A DNA stretch of 64,000 nt from Cephalopachus bancanus (GCA_027257055.1 JAPVLO010000097.1:7231001-7295000), one strand, 5' to 3'. Positions 14,040 to 25,007 are shown, counted from the first letter of the stretch. The notes: a model not told the origin generated them from the letters alone. Numbers and translations are program-made.

Positions 14040-14378
14040 CAATTCTCGATATTTTCCAGACTTCTTGCAGTTCAATTGGATTCTTGTGACTGAAACTTAG
14101 TGAATAGGGTGTGAGCAGAAATGATGCATTCCTTAGTATTCTAGACACTTAAACATTGTCATGCTTTATCTGTTTCTCTCTTCTCCTGCTGCATACTTGG
14201 CAGTAACGTGTTGAGCCAGCTGAGTCACAAGAGGGAGGTAACGTGAATCCCTAAGGCACTGAATGGAGGAGAACCCCTTTGACCTGCATTGTACTTTGTA
14301 TGGAAGAGAAAGAGGCTTTTATTGTGTTAAGTTTGTCTGTTGTGGTAGTTGGCATTAACTACTCTGACTAATACAACA
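14040..14378 (+). mobile_element. MLT/MER-type LTR inserted in L2
   Basis: Starts with an ATTCTTGTGACTGAAACTTA block and GGTGTGAGCAGAAATGATG, then TTCTCTCTTCTCCTGCTGC. It ends with GAGGCTTTTATTGTGTTAAG and TTAACTACTCTGACTAATAC. This order is typical of an old MaLR/ERVL LTR. It separates two collinear pieces of antisense L2. Confidence 0.5.
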
Positions 14379-14379
14379 T

Positions 14380-14720
14380 GTGAAAAGATTTGAAGACTAG
14401 GAGAGGATGGTATATTTGTGGAATGTTCAACACCTCAACAGAGTTGGAGGCTAGCATATGGAGGGAAGGCTTTGCAGGTAGGTTGGAACCAGATGGGATT
14501 CTGTAAGCTGTGACAAAGAGATTGGATTTCATTTTTCAAACAACTAGGAGGCATGGGAGGCTTTTATGAAGAGTAGTCCTGTAATCAGAATTAAATCTTG
14601 GAGATGAAACTACGGTGGGGTACATAGGACGAATTGGAGTGGGGAGGACTTGAGGTCAGAGATCAGTTATCAGTTACTGCAATGGGTAAGACATGGTGAG
14701 GACCCAAGCTGTGGAAATAC
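14380..14720 (-). mobile_element. L2 LINE, right piece
   Basis: Continues the antisense L2: CTGTAAGCTGTGACAAAGAG, GGATTTCATTTTTCAAACAA and GGAGGCTTTTATGAAGAGTA ('...ggctttgagcagaggagtg...'). Collinearity with 13735-14035 supports one L2 split by the LTR. Confidence 0.55.
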
Positions 14721-14787
14721 TTGTTTTTTAAAGTTAGTCAAATTTCTTAGGTAAAGAAGGGAAGTTGCCTTGCTCAAAAGGTAGACC

Positions 14788-14996
14788 CCAGGGCTGACAA
14801 ACTACTACTCATCTATTTTTGCAAAAAAAAGAGGTTTGATTAGAATGGAGCCATACCCATTTGTTTATGTATTGTCTATGGCTGCTTTCACCCTATAAGG
14901 ACAGAGTCGAGTTGCTGTAACAGGAGTCGTATGCCCCCAGAAACTAACATATTTACCATCTGGCCCTTTAAGGAAAAGTTTGCCAATCTCTGGGTT
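14788..14996 (-). mobile_element. MER20-like hAT DNA transposon
   Basis: Terminal CAGGGCTGACAAACTACT on the left and GGAAAAGTTTGCCAATCTCT on the right form the inverted ends. The middle reads TATTGTCTATGGCTGCTTTC, antisense to MER20 ('gaaagcagccatagacaata'). Length about 210 bp is that of full MER20. No clear 8-bp duplication is visible. Confidence 0.7.
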
Positions 14997-14999
14997 GTA

Positions 15000-16855
15000 T
15001 GGATAGGCATCAGTTGAACCACTATAGCATATTCAGGGATCCCTGTAACTTGGCTAATTGTGTCAAGGACTAGTTTGTGCCAATTAAGTCCTAATGTGTT
15101 ATTACACATCTGTTTACCTCCTTTGTATAGTATAGTAGTATTGAGAAGTCACCTCTCCTCCCCACCTCTCTTCCTGGTGGGTTTCCAACGGAGTAAGAGA
15201 TAAATGTGATTGGTGAGGCAGCAAGATATATCTGTGGTATCCGCTGTTTCTCTAGTGAAAGGGGTTAATAATGGCTTACAGGTGGCTACATATATATGGC
15301 CTTTTAAAATTTAGTATTCTGCTCAACGGGGGGTGAGTCGAGCCATAATCTTTTAAGTGACTGCCTAGTTAATTATCTTCTCTGCTGTCCCAAATTTCCC
15401 ACGTGCGGTTCTAAAACCCAGACTTGATGGGATAGTGTAAAAAGCCTGTTTTGATCTCTGGTCATGTATGCATATATGCACACATAAAAATGACATATAC
15501 TATGTATAGTTATGCACCTAGGTTTTAAAATTTAACTATGTGTCTTGGACCTTGTTCCTTTTCAGTAAATACTGAGCTGCCTCATTCTTTATACTGGTAA
15601 TAAAATCAGTGTTTTGATCTTTATTTGACTCTTATATTGATTCAGAACTTGGAATGGAGAATCTGTGCAATTCAGAAGCCCCCTTCGAACTCATATAAAT
15701 GATACAAAGTCTGGAAACCTCAAGGCTGGACATCTATTTAGGGACCTACACATTGTGCTGGTGATGTGGTTTGGAAGAAGGCTTTGGAAAGAATGGGTCT
15801 TTCAGATTTTTCTTTATAATCTATGACATCTTTATTGCTGGTAGTCACAGGTGTGTGACTATTTTTATCAGACACAGGCTATGGGAGTGGGGTTGCTGTT
15901 TTTGACCTTAGCAGGTGCACTGGGTATAAAATAAAAGTAGCTTTTGTTGTACAGGTTTTTTGGCTTTGGTAAGTGGAAATATTTTGCTGTCTTTACGTGT
16001 TTATCTGCAGGCCAGGACTTAGGAACACTGGTATATATGGTTCCAGCCCTTAAATTATAAAGGGATTGGTAGCAGATATTGGTCACCTGCTTCAAATCCA
16101 GTTTTGACTCATAACCAGTTCTAGGGTCAAAGAAAGAAAAATGGCAAGGCTGCCCTCTTGGTATCATGTGATTTGCTCATGTGCTATTGAGTCAATGTTT
16201 CTCCTCACCCGACATGGCCTCAAATTGACTTTCTCTTGTTAATTATATAATCCTCCATTATTGTTGTAGATTTCAAGAACCCATCTGAGGCTCAGATGTA
16301 GGTAGATTTTGTTAGTGAATTTACAAAGAAGAATGGGCCCTTATAATACAGGGATGTCATCCTCTTAAGTTTGGTGGAGGAAAAACTCAATGGAATTATT
16401 GTAATCCCATCTTTTTAATATAACAAAGGAAACTGAAAAGCTTTATGTAGGTCTCTAGAAATTAGGCTTGCTGAGCCTCTCCAGGAAACTAGGTAGGTTT
16501 AATAGCAGGCTTTGATTTAGAAGCAAGAACAGAAACAGTGGGAAATTGAAAGAAAAATCGTTCTGATTAGGAACAATTCTGTGAGGAAGAGCATTTCCTG
16601 AAGAAAAGATTGAGTTCTAGTAGCATAATCTAGTCAGATAGGAAGGGAAAAATGAAATTCTATTCGATCATAGGGAAAGACTGGGATCTTAGAGGCTAGG
16701 TAAAACAAATCTGAAAGAAGGACAGAGGTTGAATTCCTGGAGGCCAGATATGCCAGGCCTCCCCCTTTTAAACTTCCAACCTACTTGATTTAATCTACAT
16801 TTTGCAACAATTTAATCCAACTATCAACACATGTTAATACATATTTGCATCAGCT
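15000..16855. other. unclassified stretch
   Basis: No confident assignment. GAGCTGCCTCATTCTTTATA near 15571 resembles the 3' region of an old L1 in antisense. A 99-codon frame on the minus strand (15868-16167) is open but unrecognised. No splice-bounded exon is apparent. Confidence 0.3.
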
Positions 16856-16859
16856 ACAC

Positions 16860-17745
16860 ATAAGACACAAAGAAAGAGCATATTTTCCCCCATAAAACAT
16901 AAACATTTAAAAAATTGAATCAAAAAAATTTTACAGTTATAATAGAATTAAACTAGAAATCGATAACAAAAATAGTTAGAAAATTCCCAATTATATAGAA
17001 GTTGAGAACACTTCTAAATTACCCATGATTCAAAGAAACCTCAAAGAAAATTTAAAATATTTTGAAATGAATAAAAGTAAAATACAGTATATCAATATTT
17101 TTGGGATGAAACTAATATAGTGCTAAGAGTTAAGTGTATATTAAATGCTTATACTAGAAAAAAGAAAGCTCTCAAATTAATAGACTAAATCTTGGCTCCA
17201 TACCATAGGAAAAAGAGAGCAAATTAAGCCAAAAGCAAAAAGAAGGAGAATTTAATAATGATAATAAAAGAAACCAATTAAACTAAAAATAGAAAAAAGT
17301 AATGAAAATCAATGAAAGCAAAAGCTTGTTTTTTGAAAAGTTCAGTAATATCAATAAAATTCTACCCTGACAAATCAAGAAAAAAGAGAGAGAAGAAACA
17401 AAATTTAATATCAAGAAGGAAAGAGTAAACATCACTACAGTCACCATGAATATTAACATGCATGGTGTTAAGAGAATACTGTAAATAAATCTCTGCCCAT
17501 ACAATTGATAAACAAGAAAAATTGATGAAAGTCTTGAAGGACACAAACTATCAAAACGTATTCAAGAAGAAACAGAACATCTAAATAGCTTTTTAATCTA
17601 TTAAGGAAGTTGAATCTGTAGTCAAAAACTTTTCTCACAAGCAAAGCTTCAGATCTTGATGGTTTCACAGGTTAATTTAAATATTTAAGGAAGAGATAAC
17701 ACCAATTTGCTGCAATGTCTTCCAGAAATTTTTTCTAAACTAAAT
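16860..17745 (+). mobile_element. L1 ORF2 fragment, sense
   Basis: An A-rich sense stretch contains the L1 ORF2 blocks AAGCCAAAAGCAAAAAGAAG, CAATGAAAGCAAAAGCTTG-TTTTTTGAAAAG, CCCTGACAAATCAAGAAAA-AAGAGAGAGAAG and GATCTTGATGGTTTCACAGG (the 'DG...' region ahead of the reverse-transcriptase core). Stops and frameshifts abound, so it is dead. It abuts an antisense L1 3' end at 17745. Confidence 0.8.
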
Positions 17746-18235
17746 TCAATTAAAAAATTTAAATCGATGCATAGCAATTATACATACTTATAGGGTACAT
17801 AGTGATGCTTTAGTATATATAGTATAGCGATCAGATCAGGATAATTACCATGTTCATTATCTCAAACATTTATCACTTCTTTGTGTTGGGAACATTCAAT
17901 ATCCTTCTTCTAGCTATTTAAAGCTATATAATGTATAGTTATATAGTTAACTATAAAGTTAATGTTAACTCTAGTCATCTTATGGTGCTATAGAACACTA
18001 GACATATTCCTTCCATTTGGCTGCAGTTTTGTATCATTTACTAAATCTCTCTCTACCCCTCTCTTCCTCCTACCCTTCTCAGTCTCTAGTATTCTCTGTT
18101 CTATTTTTTTACTTCTATGAGAGCAACTTTCCTAAGCTTTAACATATGAGTGAGAATATGCAGTGTTTAACTTTCTGTTCCTGGCTTATTTCACTTAACA
18201 TAATGTCCTTCAGGGAGATTCTTGGACAAATTCTC
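17746..18235 (-). mobile_element. L1 3' end, antisense
   Basis: Reverse complement of an L1 3' UTR and ORF2 end (L1PB/L1MA age): TATAGGGTACATAGTGATG, GATCAGATCAGGATAATTAC, GTGCTATAGAACACTAGAC, CATATGAGTGAGAATATGC and CACTTAACATAATGTCC. A related fragment lies at 47141-47534. Being 3' UTR first, it entered in the minus direction next to or inside the sense L1 piece. Confidence 0.8.
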
Positions 18236-18562
18236 CCTTGTATGACTAATATTACCTTAACTTTCACCACATATTTGATGATTCAGTCACCCCTTCTTTG
18301 GGGAAAAAGAAGCAAGTAATACATCACTACTGTTACTTGCTTCTTAGCTATTGTTTTCAAGTTAAGTCACATCAAAACTTGCATATACTTTTCCCGGAAG
18401 GTAAATTATATATTGTTATAACATAAGGAATAGATAATGCTTGCCAAGTATTAAAAAATTATGCTAACTTGATCTTTGTGGTCAGTTTATAACATCTACT
18501 TCAAATGTGAGAACGAAAGGATGATTGAATGTCATCATTGTCAATCATTTCTAGTCTAGGAA

Positions 18563-18627
18563 GTTTTGAAAAGCCAAAACTTTTCAAAACACCCCCACCC
18601 TACTTTGAACACCCCCACCCTACTTTG
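18563..18627. repeat. perfect hairpin joined to 20-bp tandem repeat
   Basis: GTTTTGAAAAG (18563-18573) and CTTTTCAAAAC (18580-18590) form an 11-bp perfect inverted repeat with a 6-base loop. Its last AAC starts a 20-base unit, AACACCCCCACCCTACTTTG, present twice (18588-18607, 18608-18627). Confidence 0.9.
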
Positions 18628-19676
18628 TAGCGGTTGTCTGGTTGTGGGCCAGACCTTGATGCCTGCTCCCCTCAAAGCCTAGGGAGTCCAGGCTGTTTGG
18701 GTTCTTGAAATAATTCATCTCCCAAGTAAAAGGCTAAAACCCATGAGTAATATCTAAATGTTGAGTAGTCTATGTAAAGTCAAGGCCAAAGTGGTGGTAA
18801 CAAACCATTTATTGACTCATTTCTAGGTCAGTCAATGGTTCAGACCTGCAGAGATTGGTCTGTAATGTCTAAGTCTCTTACAGTTCTGAAATGTCTGCCT
18901 CCTTGATTCATTTAAAAGAAACACAATTCAGTCTTGTTCCATAGATTTTGGCAAGTGTCTGAAATACCAGGCTAGACTGCTGGGGAAGGAAAAAGCAAAT
19001 ATAGCAGGTGCATTGCTTGTCAAGGGAAGACCAAGAGAATTACCAGATCAGGGGAGTGACTAGGGTACAAAGAAATCCAACAGAGGAGGACAGGCAAGTT
19101 CTCAGAGAATGATTGTCCCAGAGATAGTTGAGAAGTCCAAATTTTGAGGGGCTTTTTAATGCTGTGGATGAGGAGTCAAAATAAAACCATTGAAGAGACC
19201 TGGAATTCCAGAGAGAGTAAGGGAGGAAGTGGAAGAACTAAAGGATTTAATAATGAACTGAAGGTGGCAAATTAAGGAAGAATTGGAGCATAATATCTCC
19301 TTGATAGTGAACCTGAGGATCTCTGAGGATGGCAATTAGAAGTGACTGGATAAATAACATTTTGCAAAGAAATGTGACTAATTTGGTTTATGACATGAAA
19401 TGTCCTCTAAACAGATGGAGAAATGGTGAAAAAATACTCAGACTGCTAAAAATTAAAAAAAAAAAGGAAGAAAGAAAAGCAATTGGGGAAGTTTGGAGAT
19501 TGAGATGGCTATGCTATACGTTTTGGACAGATTTGAGATAGGAAGATCACACAGATGAACACAAAGTTTTAACTCGCATTAGATAAGTTTTGGGGGTAGC
19601 TCAGAAATTGTAGGTAGAAATGTAGCCATTGTTTATCTGCTGAGAGAAGGTTCCTGGAAAATAGTGTATTGTGCTT
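18628..19676. other. no recognised feature
   Basis: Unassigned sequence. A purine-rich A11 run lies near 19456. The 70-codon frame at 19329-19541 has no recognisable domain. Confidence 0.3.
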
Positions 19677-20008
19677 CATAACAACATTTTGGTCAACAAT
19701 GGTTCACATATATGACGGTGGTCTCATAAGATTAAAATACCATATTTTTACTGTACCTTTTCTACATTTCTATACACAGATACCTACCAATTGTGTTACC
19801 ATTGTCTAGCGTAGTCAGTACAGTAACATGTTGTACAGAATTATAGCCTAGGTATGTAGTAAGAACAATAAGCTATACCATGTAGCCTAGGTGTGTAGCA
19901 GGCTACACCATCTAGATTTGTGTAAGTACACTCTACAGTGTTCACACAATGACAAAGTCACCTTAAAATGCCTTTCTCCAAACTATCTCTGTCATTAAGT
20001 AACTCATA
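19677..20008 (-). mobile_element. Tigger3/4-like DNA transposon remnant
   Basis: Antisense relative to the copy at 27588-28858: TTTTGGTCAACAATGGTTCA, ATATGACGGTGGTCTCATAA, TTGTACAGAATTATAGCC and GTAGCCTAGGTGTGTAGCAG, then ACACAATGACAAAGTCACC. These are the end blocks of a pogo/Tigger element (Zombi group). The interior is deleted and no transposase survives. Confidence 0.7.
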
Positions 20009-20028
20009 AATGTTGGTGGAAGGATAAG

Positions 20029-20242
20029 AGAAATCACTTCACTGAAGTGTTACTGGCTTGAGATTGAGCTCAGAGGTCTATTCTGTGAGGGGGTCTTCTC
20101 CATAGGCTCTCATCTTTCTATTGGTTTCTTTTCTTCTTTTGGAGGTTTTTTGGGAGAAGCAATAGCTAGTGCTGCTGATGTATGCTTCCTTGGCCCCAAC
20201 CTTCCACTCCAATATGGTCTTTCTTAAAAAGAGTCATCAGGA
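20029..20242 (+). repeat. first copy of a ~210-bp dispersed direct repeat
   Basis: Matches 21158-21362 block by block: GAAATCACTTCACTGAAGTG, then GAGCTCAGAGGTCTATTCTG, TTCTTTTCTTCTTTTGGAGG, TGCTGCTGATGTATGCTTCC and AAAAAGAGTCATCAGG. I judge identity roughly 70 percent by eye. Upstream flanks differ, so the shared unit starts near GAAATCAC. I do not recognise the family. Confidence 0.75.
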
Positions 20243-20939
20243 GTGGAAGGCACTCTATGGGAGAAGGTCTAGAGAGAGGTAGGCATGCTAGTTGGGAAGA
20301 AAGAGAGAAGCAATAGATTCATAGTCCTGGGTAAATTGCTGTCTGGGGGGAATTACTTCCTGATGTAGGATTATCCAGATTAGGGAATGGAGTGTAGACA
20401 AGAACAGGTTGAGTAGTGGATGCTTTTTTCATACCAACCAAGAAATCTTCGACAATATTTCTTTCGCTATGAGGAGACTCCAAGAGAAGACAAGAATGGG
20501 CACGAAAGAGAAATATACGGGCCAGAAAGGGAAAAAGAAGTAAAAGGAAAGAAGTCACTCGTTCTATATATGGAAGGAGAGGAGTGGACTTGGCTTAAGG
20601 ATGGGGTTACAATGAGAAAGGCTCAGCCCAACTGCCCTTGGCAATGAGTACAGCAGAGGGAAATGGAGCTCCAGGGGCAGATCTCAATATGACCAGTGGA
20701 AGGAGTAGCAAGGCATGTAGCTGTGTCACTGAAGTGGCAAATACTTTCTCCCAAGGTGTCAGTGGGCTTGGAGCTAGGAGTGGAAGGCCCAGTTTGGCCT
20801 TGAGTCCAGCTAGCTTCTCTAGTCCAATGCCACCCGTTACAAAACCAATATTTGATCCGTTTTGGAGGCCTGAGTCTATTTCTCAGGTTGCTCAGAACTC
20901 AGTGCACAGAGTGATGGAATAGTCTAAAACATGTCCAAC
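20243..20939. other. no recognised feature
   Basis: Lies between the two ~210-bp repeats. An open frame of 94 codons (20638-20922 plus) has no known domain. No repeat is recognised. Confidence 0.3.
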
Positions 20940-21140
20940 TAAGCTTTCCATGTGACAGGCTCTGTTCAAAGTTCACTACATGTGTCATTTTATTTAAACT
21001 TCTCAACAGCCCTGTGAAGTTAATTTCATCTCCACTTCACAGATAAAACATGTGAGGCTCAAAGAGCTTCAGCAACTTGTCCATGGATCTTGAGTCAGAA
21101 CGGAAACTAGAGCATAGATCTGCATAACTCCAGAGAGTCT
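20940..21140 (+). mobile_element. MIR SINE
   Basis: MIR core and 3' part: CTACATGTGTCATTTTATTT, CAACAGCCCTGTGAAGTTAA, CCACTTCACAGATAAAACAT and GAGGCTCAAAGAGCTTCAGC, then CAACTTGTCCATGG. Orientation is sense. Confidence 0.8.
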
Positions 21141-21157
21141 GCTCTTAAAGTCTCCAC

Positions 21158-21362
21158 GAAATCACTTTCACTGAAGTGTTATTAGCTCGAGCTCAGGAGT
21201 CTGTTCTGAGATGGGACCTTCTATACAGGCACACAACTTCTTGTTAGTTTTTTTTCTTCTTGTGGTTTTCAAGAGGAACCATAGGTATTGCTGCTGATAT
21301 GTGCTCCCTCTGACCTAAATGTCCATCCCTACATGGGCTTCCTTGAAAAGAATCTTCAGGTG
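21158..21362 (+). repeat. second copy of the ~210-bp dispersed direct repeat
   Basis: Counterpart of 20029-20242, same orientation, 1.13 kb downstream. Shared blocks: GAAATCACTTTCACTGAAGT, GAGCTCAGGAGTCTGTTCTG, TTTTTTTTCTTCTTGTGG, TTGCTGCTGATATGTGCTCC and AAAAGAATCTTCAGG. Confidence 0.75.
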
Positions 21363-21669
21363 TGGCTCAAAATTCAAAGACTCGTAAGAGTGGGAGACAA
21401 AGGACTTTTTTTTAAAAAAAACAAAATCACACTTCTGTTGCAATCTTCTTTTATTAGGTGTGCTTGGCAACTGACATTGAGAACTGAGAGGTGCAGAATG
21501 TAGCAAGTGGAATGATGTGACCAAATCTCCTTATTTTCAGGCATGAAGGGAATGGTGATTAAGATGGAACTGCTCATGCTAGAAAGCTGCCTGTCCCGCA
21601 AGGCATACATCCACTCAGTCACTCCTTCAGTTGATCAGCTGGTCAAGGAACAAACTCTGAACATCTTTT

Positions 21670-21954
21670 TTTTTTTTTTTTTTTAGTTGGAGTCTCACTC
21701 TGTCGCCCAGACTGGAGTGCAGTGGCCACTCCCGGCCACCGCAGCCTTGACTTGCTGGGCTCTGGCAATCCTTCCACCTCAGCCTTCCGAGTAGCCGGAA
21801 TTACAGGCGTGCGCTACCACGCCCGGCTGATTTTTTGATTTATGGTAGAGATGAGGTCTTGCTGCCCAGGAGGGTCTCAAGCCCACGGGCTCAGGCAATC
21901 CATTCACCTCAGCCTCCCAAAGGCGCGGGATTACAGGCTGAGCCACCGAGCCGG
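21670..21954 (-). mobile_element. lineage-specific Alu, antisense, near full length
   Basis: Poly(T) then GTTGGAGTCTCACTCTGTCG; the reverse complement has ACCATAAATCAAAAAATCAG, GTGGCCACTGCACTCCAG and 5' end GGCTCGGTGGCTCAGCCTG. Target-site duplication TCTGAACATCTTTT is present on both sides (21656-21669 and 21957-21970 approximately). Same subfamily as 13453, 44556 and 59288. Confidence 0.94.
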
Positions 21955-22012
21955 TCTGAACATCTTTTGTGAATAGGCCCTAGGCTAGATTCTGAGGATA
22001 AAAGACAAGAGT

Positions 22013-22318
22013 GGCCAGGTGCAGTGGCTCATACCTGTAATGCCAGCACATTGGGTGGATGAGGCAGAAGGATGGCTTGAGCCCAAGAGTTCATGACCAG
22101 CCTGGTCAACATAGCGAGACACCATCTCTACAGACACATAAAAAAATCAGCTGAGTGTGGTGGCCTGCCCCTGTAGTCCCAGCTGCTTAGGATGCTGGAT
22201 TGCCTGAGCCCAGGAGGTTGAGGCTGCAGTGAGCCGTGATCATCGTGATTATGACACCATACTACAGTCTGGGAAGCAGAGTGAGACCCCAACTCAAAAA
22301 AAAAAAAAAAAAGGAAAA
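22013..22318 (+). mobile_element. Alu SINE
   Basis: Starts GGCCAGGTGCAGTGGCTCAT, has a middle region ACCATCTCTACAGACACATA and a right arm with a small insertion around ATCATCGTGATTATGACACC, and ends GAGACCCCAACTCAAAA with A17. It shares the CCAACTCAAAA end seen in the other copies. Confidence 0.92.
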
Positions 22319-22339
22319 AACACGGGTGATAATAAGAAT

Positions 22340-22495
22340 AGCAGCATCAGTTAATGTTTATTGGAGGTTTATTTTGTACCAGGCACTTGTGCCAAGAGGT
22401 TTCATATGTGTTAGCCCCATCTCCACTTTTACATGCTCAAGTGCTGCACAGAGAGGGTAGTAACTTGCCCCAGGTCACAGAGCTTTGTAAATGGG
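22340..22495 (+). mobile_element. MIR SINE fragment
   Basis: GTTAATGTTTATTGGAGGTT, ACCAGGCACTTGTGCCAAGA, CACAGAGAGGGTAGTAACTT and GCCCCAGGTCACAGAGCT match the sense MIR 3' portion. Confidence 0.75.
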
Positions 22496-22499
22496 GAAG

Positions 22500-24320
22500 A
22501 AACGTAACAACCTTATTTAGCCTTGAGGAATTCATAGAGTGTAGACCAATATGTGAAAAACAATTTACAGTCAACAGGCATATTTTTGGAAATAAAGAGA
22601 ATGGAAAGACTTCAAAAAATAAGTTCCTTTATATTTCAACAAATTTGCCAAGAGGCAATGAACCTGGGCCTCTTTCTGCTGCAGGATGAACGTCCCCTGC
22701 TTCTTCCGGGAATCTTTAGTGCTACAGGTGATGCGATGACTTGAATTGCCTGTGGAGTTCCAAGCTCGCCCCAGGCTGTCCTGGCCTGGGGAGTGGATCC
22801 TGCCTAGCACACCTTGGTAATCTGGAGCAGGTAGACGGGTTGCATGAGGGAAGGAAAGGTGCAGCCGTGTACTGTCCTCCATGCCAGGAACATCCATTAC
22901 CCTGTCTGCCGGCTCGGGCCAGAGCCGATGCAGCTGCTATGAGGCCATACACGACTCTCAATGTCACCTCTCCCAGCTGCACAAAAGCATTTTCCCGGCT
23001 CTTTACTGGTTTGCCTGGCCGGAAGAAGGGGTCAAGGCATGAGTGGCACGCTTCTTGTTGAATTTCTTTTAATCAGTTGCCTAATAGCCACTGTTCTTTT
23101 TCTCAGGACCATACTGCATTCAGGAGCCTCAATTTCCTGTAAAGCAGCACACATTGAGTGTCCCTTCGATACACTTCTGTATCCCCGGGGTGGGCACACC
23201 AGTCTCCTGTCTGCACAGGCTGGGAGGCTGTGTGGTGCAAATTGATTGCTAAGTCCTCATTTCCCCGCTGCGGGCCTCTGAAATTGCAATCCATGTGGGA
23301 TGACAGTGTGTGGGCGGATGAGGGGTGAATTGGTGAGTGCTGCGTGTGACAAGTGCCCCCCTTGTGTCTGCTTTTGAATGTGCTGTCCTGAAGCTAATGA
23401 CACTTCTCAATTAAAGTGCAGTTTTGCTCGCTGTCGCCTTGTCCTATTGTTCAGGCCACTTGACCCTGTCAGGTGGTGAGGAGGGGATATGTGGGGAAAC
23501 AAAATTCCCTCGCTGCTCCCAGGCAGAGAAGCCGGTTCGCATTCTGAGGGGCTCTCAACCTTTCAGAACTGGAATGGCCTATCTCTAGACGGATGCAAAG
23601 AAAGACGGATCTCTAGTCGGATGCAAAGAAAACAAAACCTTTCAGCCCTGGCTGTATTCTCTATCTGCACGGTGAGTCACTGTGCCCACAGTAATGGCTT
23701 GCCTTGTGAGCCACTATCAAGTGTGTGCGTGTTTTTCTTTTTGAGAGATGACAGTTCCCAAGTGAAAGGACACTTCAGCTCTGATAAAACTTTCCTTCTA
23801 TTGTTTGAGTTTTGTGTTTGTTTTCTGGCAAGGCCCACTGCTGCCTGAGCATTGAGTGCAGCGGAACATTTTCCATTTTTGTATGGTGAGGCCAGCCAGG
23901 GTCTTTAGGGGGTTCTTACTAGTATTGCCTGAAGCGAATACCACAGCTCAATAGCAATTTAATATTGTAATCAGGGAGCAAACTGTGCAGTTTTGGCACA
24001 TTGTGATAATTATTAACTACATCTATTAGTGTTATGGTTCTAGTAAGTAATATTTACAAAAGGTTCCCTGTGTAGGGGAGACCTTGCCCAGACACAAATG
24101 TCTGAGTTATTCCTAAGTGATTGTCAGAGGCCCTTTGAGTCAATGTTCATGTTCGCTGTTTAAAGATAAAGCATCAATCCTGAGAAATCAGACTTCAAAA
24201 GGCCTGGCTCATGAATAACAAACTCTCAGGGTGTAAACCTAAGCTGAGGTTTGGAACATTTTGTGAGTTTATGGGAAAGTTTTCTTGGGGAAAAGAAATC
24301 TAAGAGATAAGTTGAGAAAG
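22500..24320. other. repeat-poor segment, candidate regulatory DNA
   Basis: No interspersed repeat or gene is recognised over 1.8 kb, the longest clean interval near the centre. GAAGCTAATGACACTTCTCA, CAATTAAAGTGCAGTTTTGC and, further on, TGTGATAATTATTAACTACA carry clustered homeodomain-type TAAT/ATTA cores, and moderate CpG density is retained. Several overlapping frames (for example 23489-23848) have no domain. Confidence 0.4.
23581..23636. repeat. 28-bp imperfect tandem duplication
   Basis: Two adjacent 28-base units begin ATCTCTAGACGGATGCAAAG and ATCTCTAGTCGGATGCAAAG, and their last bases have drifted. A local duplication in otherwise unique DNA. Confidence 0.85.
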
Positions 24321-24323
24321 AGA

Positions 24324-24353
24324 TGGGGGGTGGGGCGCGAGGGGGGTGGGGGG

Positions 24354-24354
<1 letters not shown>
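24324..24354 (+). other. potential G-quadruplex
   Basis: Four or more G-runs of at least four: GGGGGGTGGGG, CGCGA, then GGGGGGTGGGGGG. The spacers of 1, 5 and 1 bases are within the usual G4 limits. Whether it folds was not tested. Confidence 0.75.

Positions 24355-24413
<59 letters not shown>
24353..24413. repeat. (GA)n microsatellite
   Basis: About 28 GA units with one AAGA interruption, immediately following the G-rich tract. A homopurine strand of about 100 bases results, capable of triplex (H-DNA) formation in principle. Confidence 0.95.
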
Positions 24414-24418
<5 letters not shown>

Positions 24419-24419
24419 C

Positions 24420-24994
24420 AGAAGACAAAATAAAGAAAACCACTAACTGGGTCCAGTGGATGTTGGTGCGTGGTTTTTGAGGGTGGCCTGCAGTTGCTGC
24501 TACCAACACCATTCTTCAGCACAGAGAGTCAACAAAATCAGTCACAAAGGATCGCTGAAGAAGCTGACCAAAGCAGAAGCATTCTCCAAGCTCCGTAATT
24601 CTGCCATTGTTCAAATGACGTTCCCAGACAACACCAATGCCTCTATCTTGTCAGTTACAAAATAGCATCATATGTTTTTCCCCTGAATCTTCTTCAATAG
24701 CCACATTTAATGAATAGAGTTTATTGTTAAGTATTATTCTGGGCTAGGCAAACAATTTGATTTCACTCTTCTAATACTCTTAAACTTGAAATAAAATACG
24801 ATTTAAAGAGAAGACCATCCTTTTCTGTTACTAATAATGAAGCTTTGTTTACCTGCATATTTTCTCCCATACACACATCCCTCTCCGGAATATTTGCTAA
24901 ATGTTTTGGCTACGTGTTCCGAAGTTTGAGAAGTTATCTGAAAAGTTTTTTAAAAGTCTCAGAGAGGAAGCCTAAGGATGGAATTGAAGCGATT
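24420..24994. other. no recognised feature
   Basis: Unassigned AT-rich sequence between the purine tract and an L1 3' end. Confidence 0.3.
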
Positions 24995-25007
24995 GAAAAC
25001 ATGTATG

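Noticed and set aside
15868..16167. 99-codon minus-strand open frame, possibly from an endogenous retrovirus
   Set aside because: No retroviral motif can be seen and no LTR flanks it.
20638..20922. 94-codon plus-strand open frame
   Set aside because: No recognised family; neighbouring frames equally open.
24226..24522. Ser/Leu-repeat protein frames
   Set aside because: Translation of the (GA)n microsatellite.
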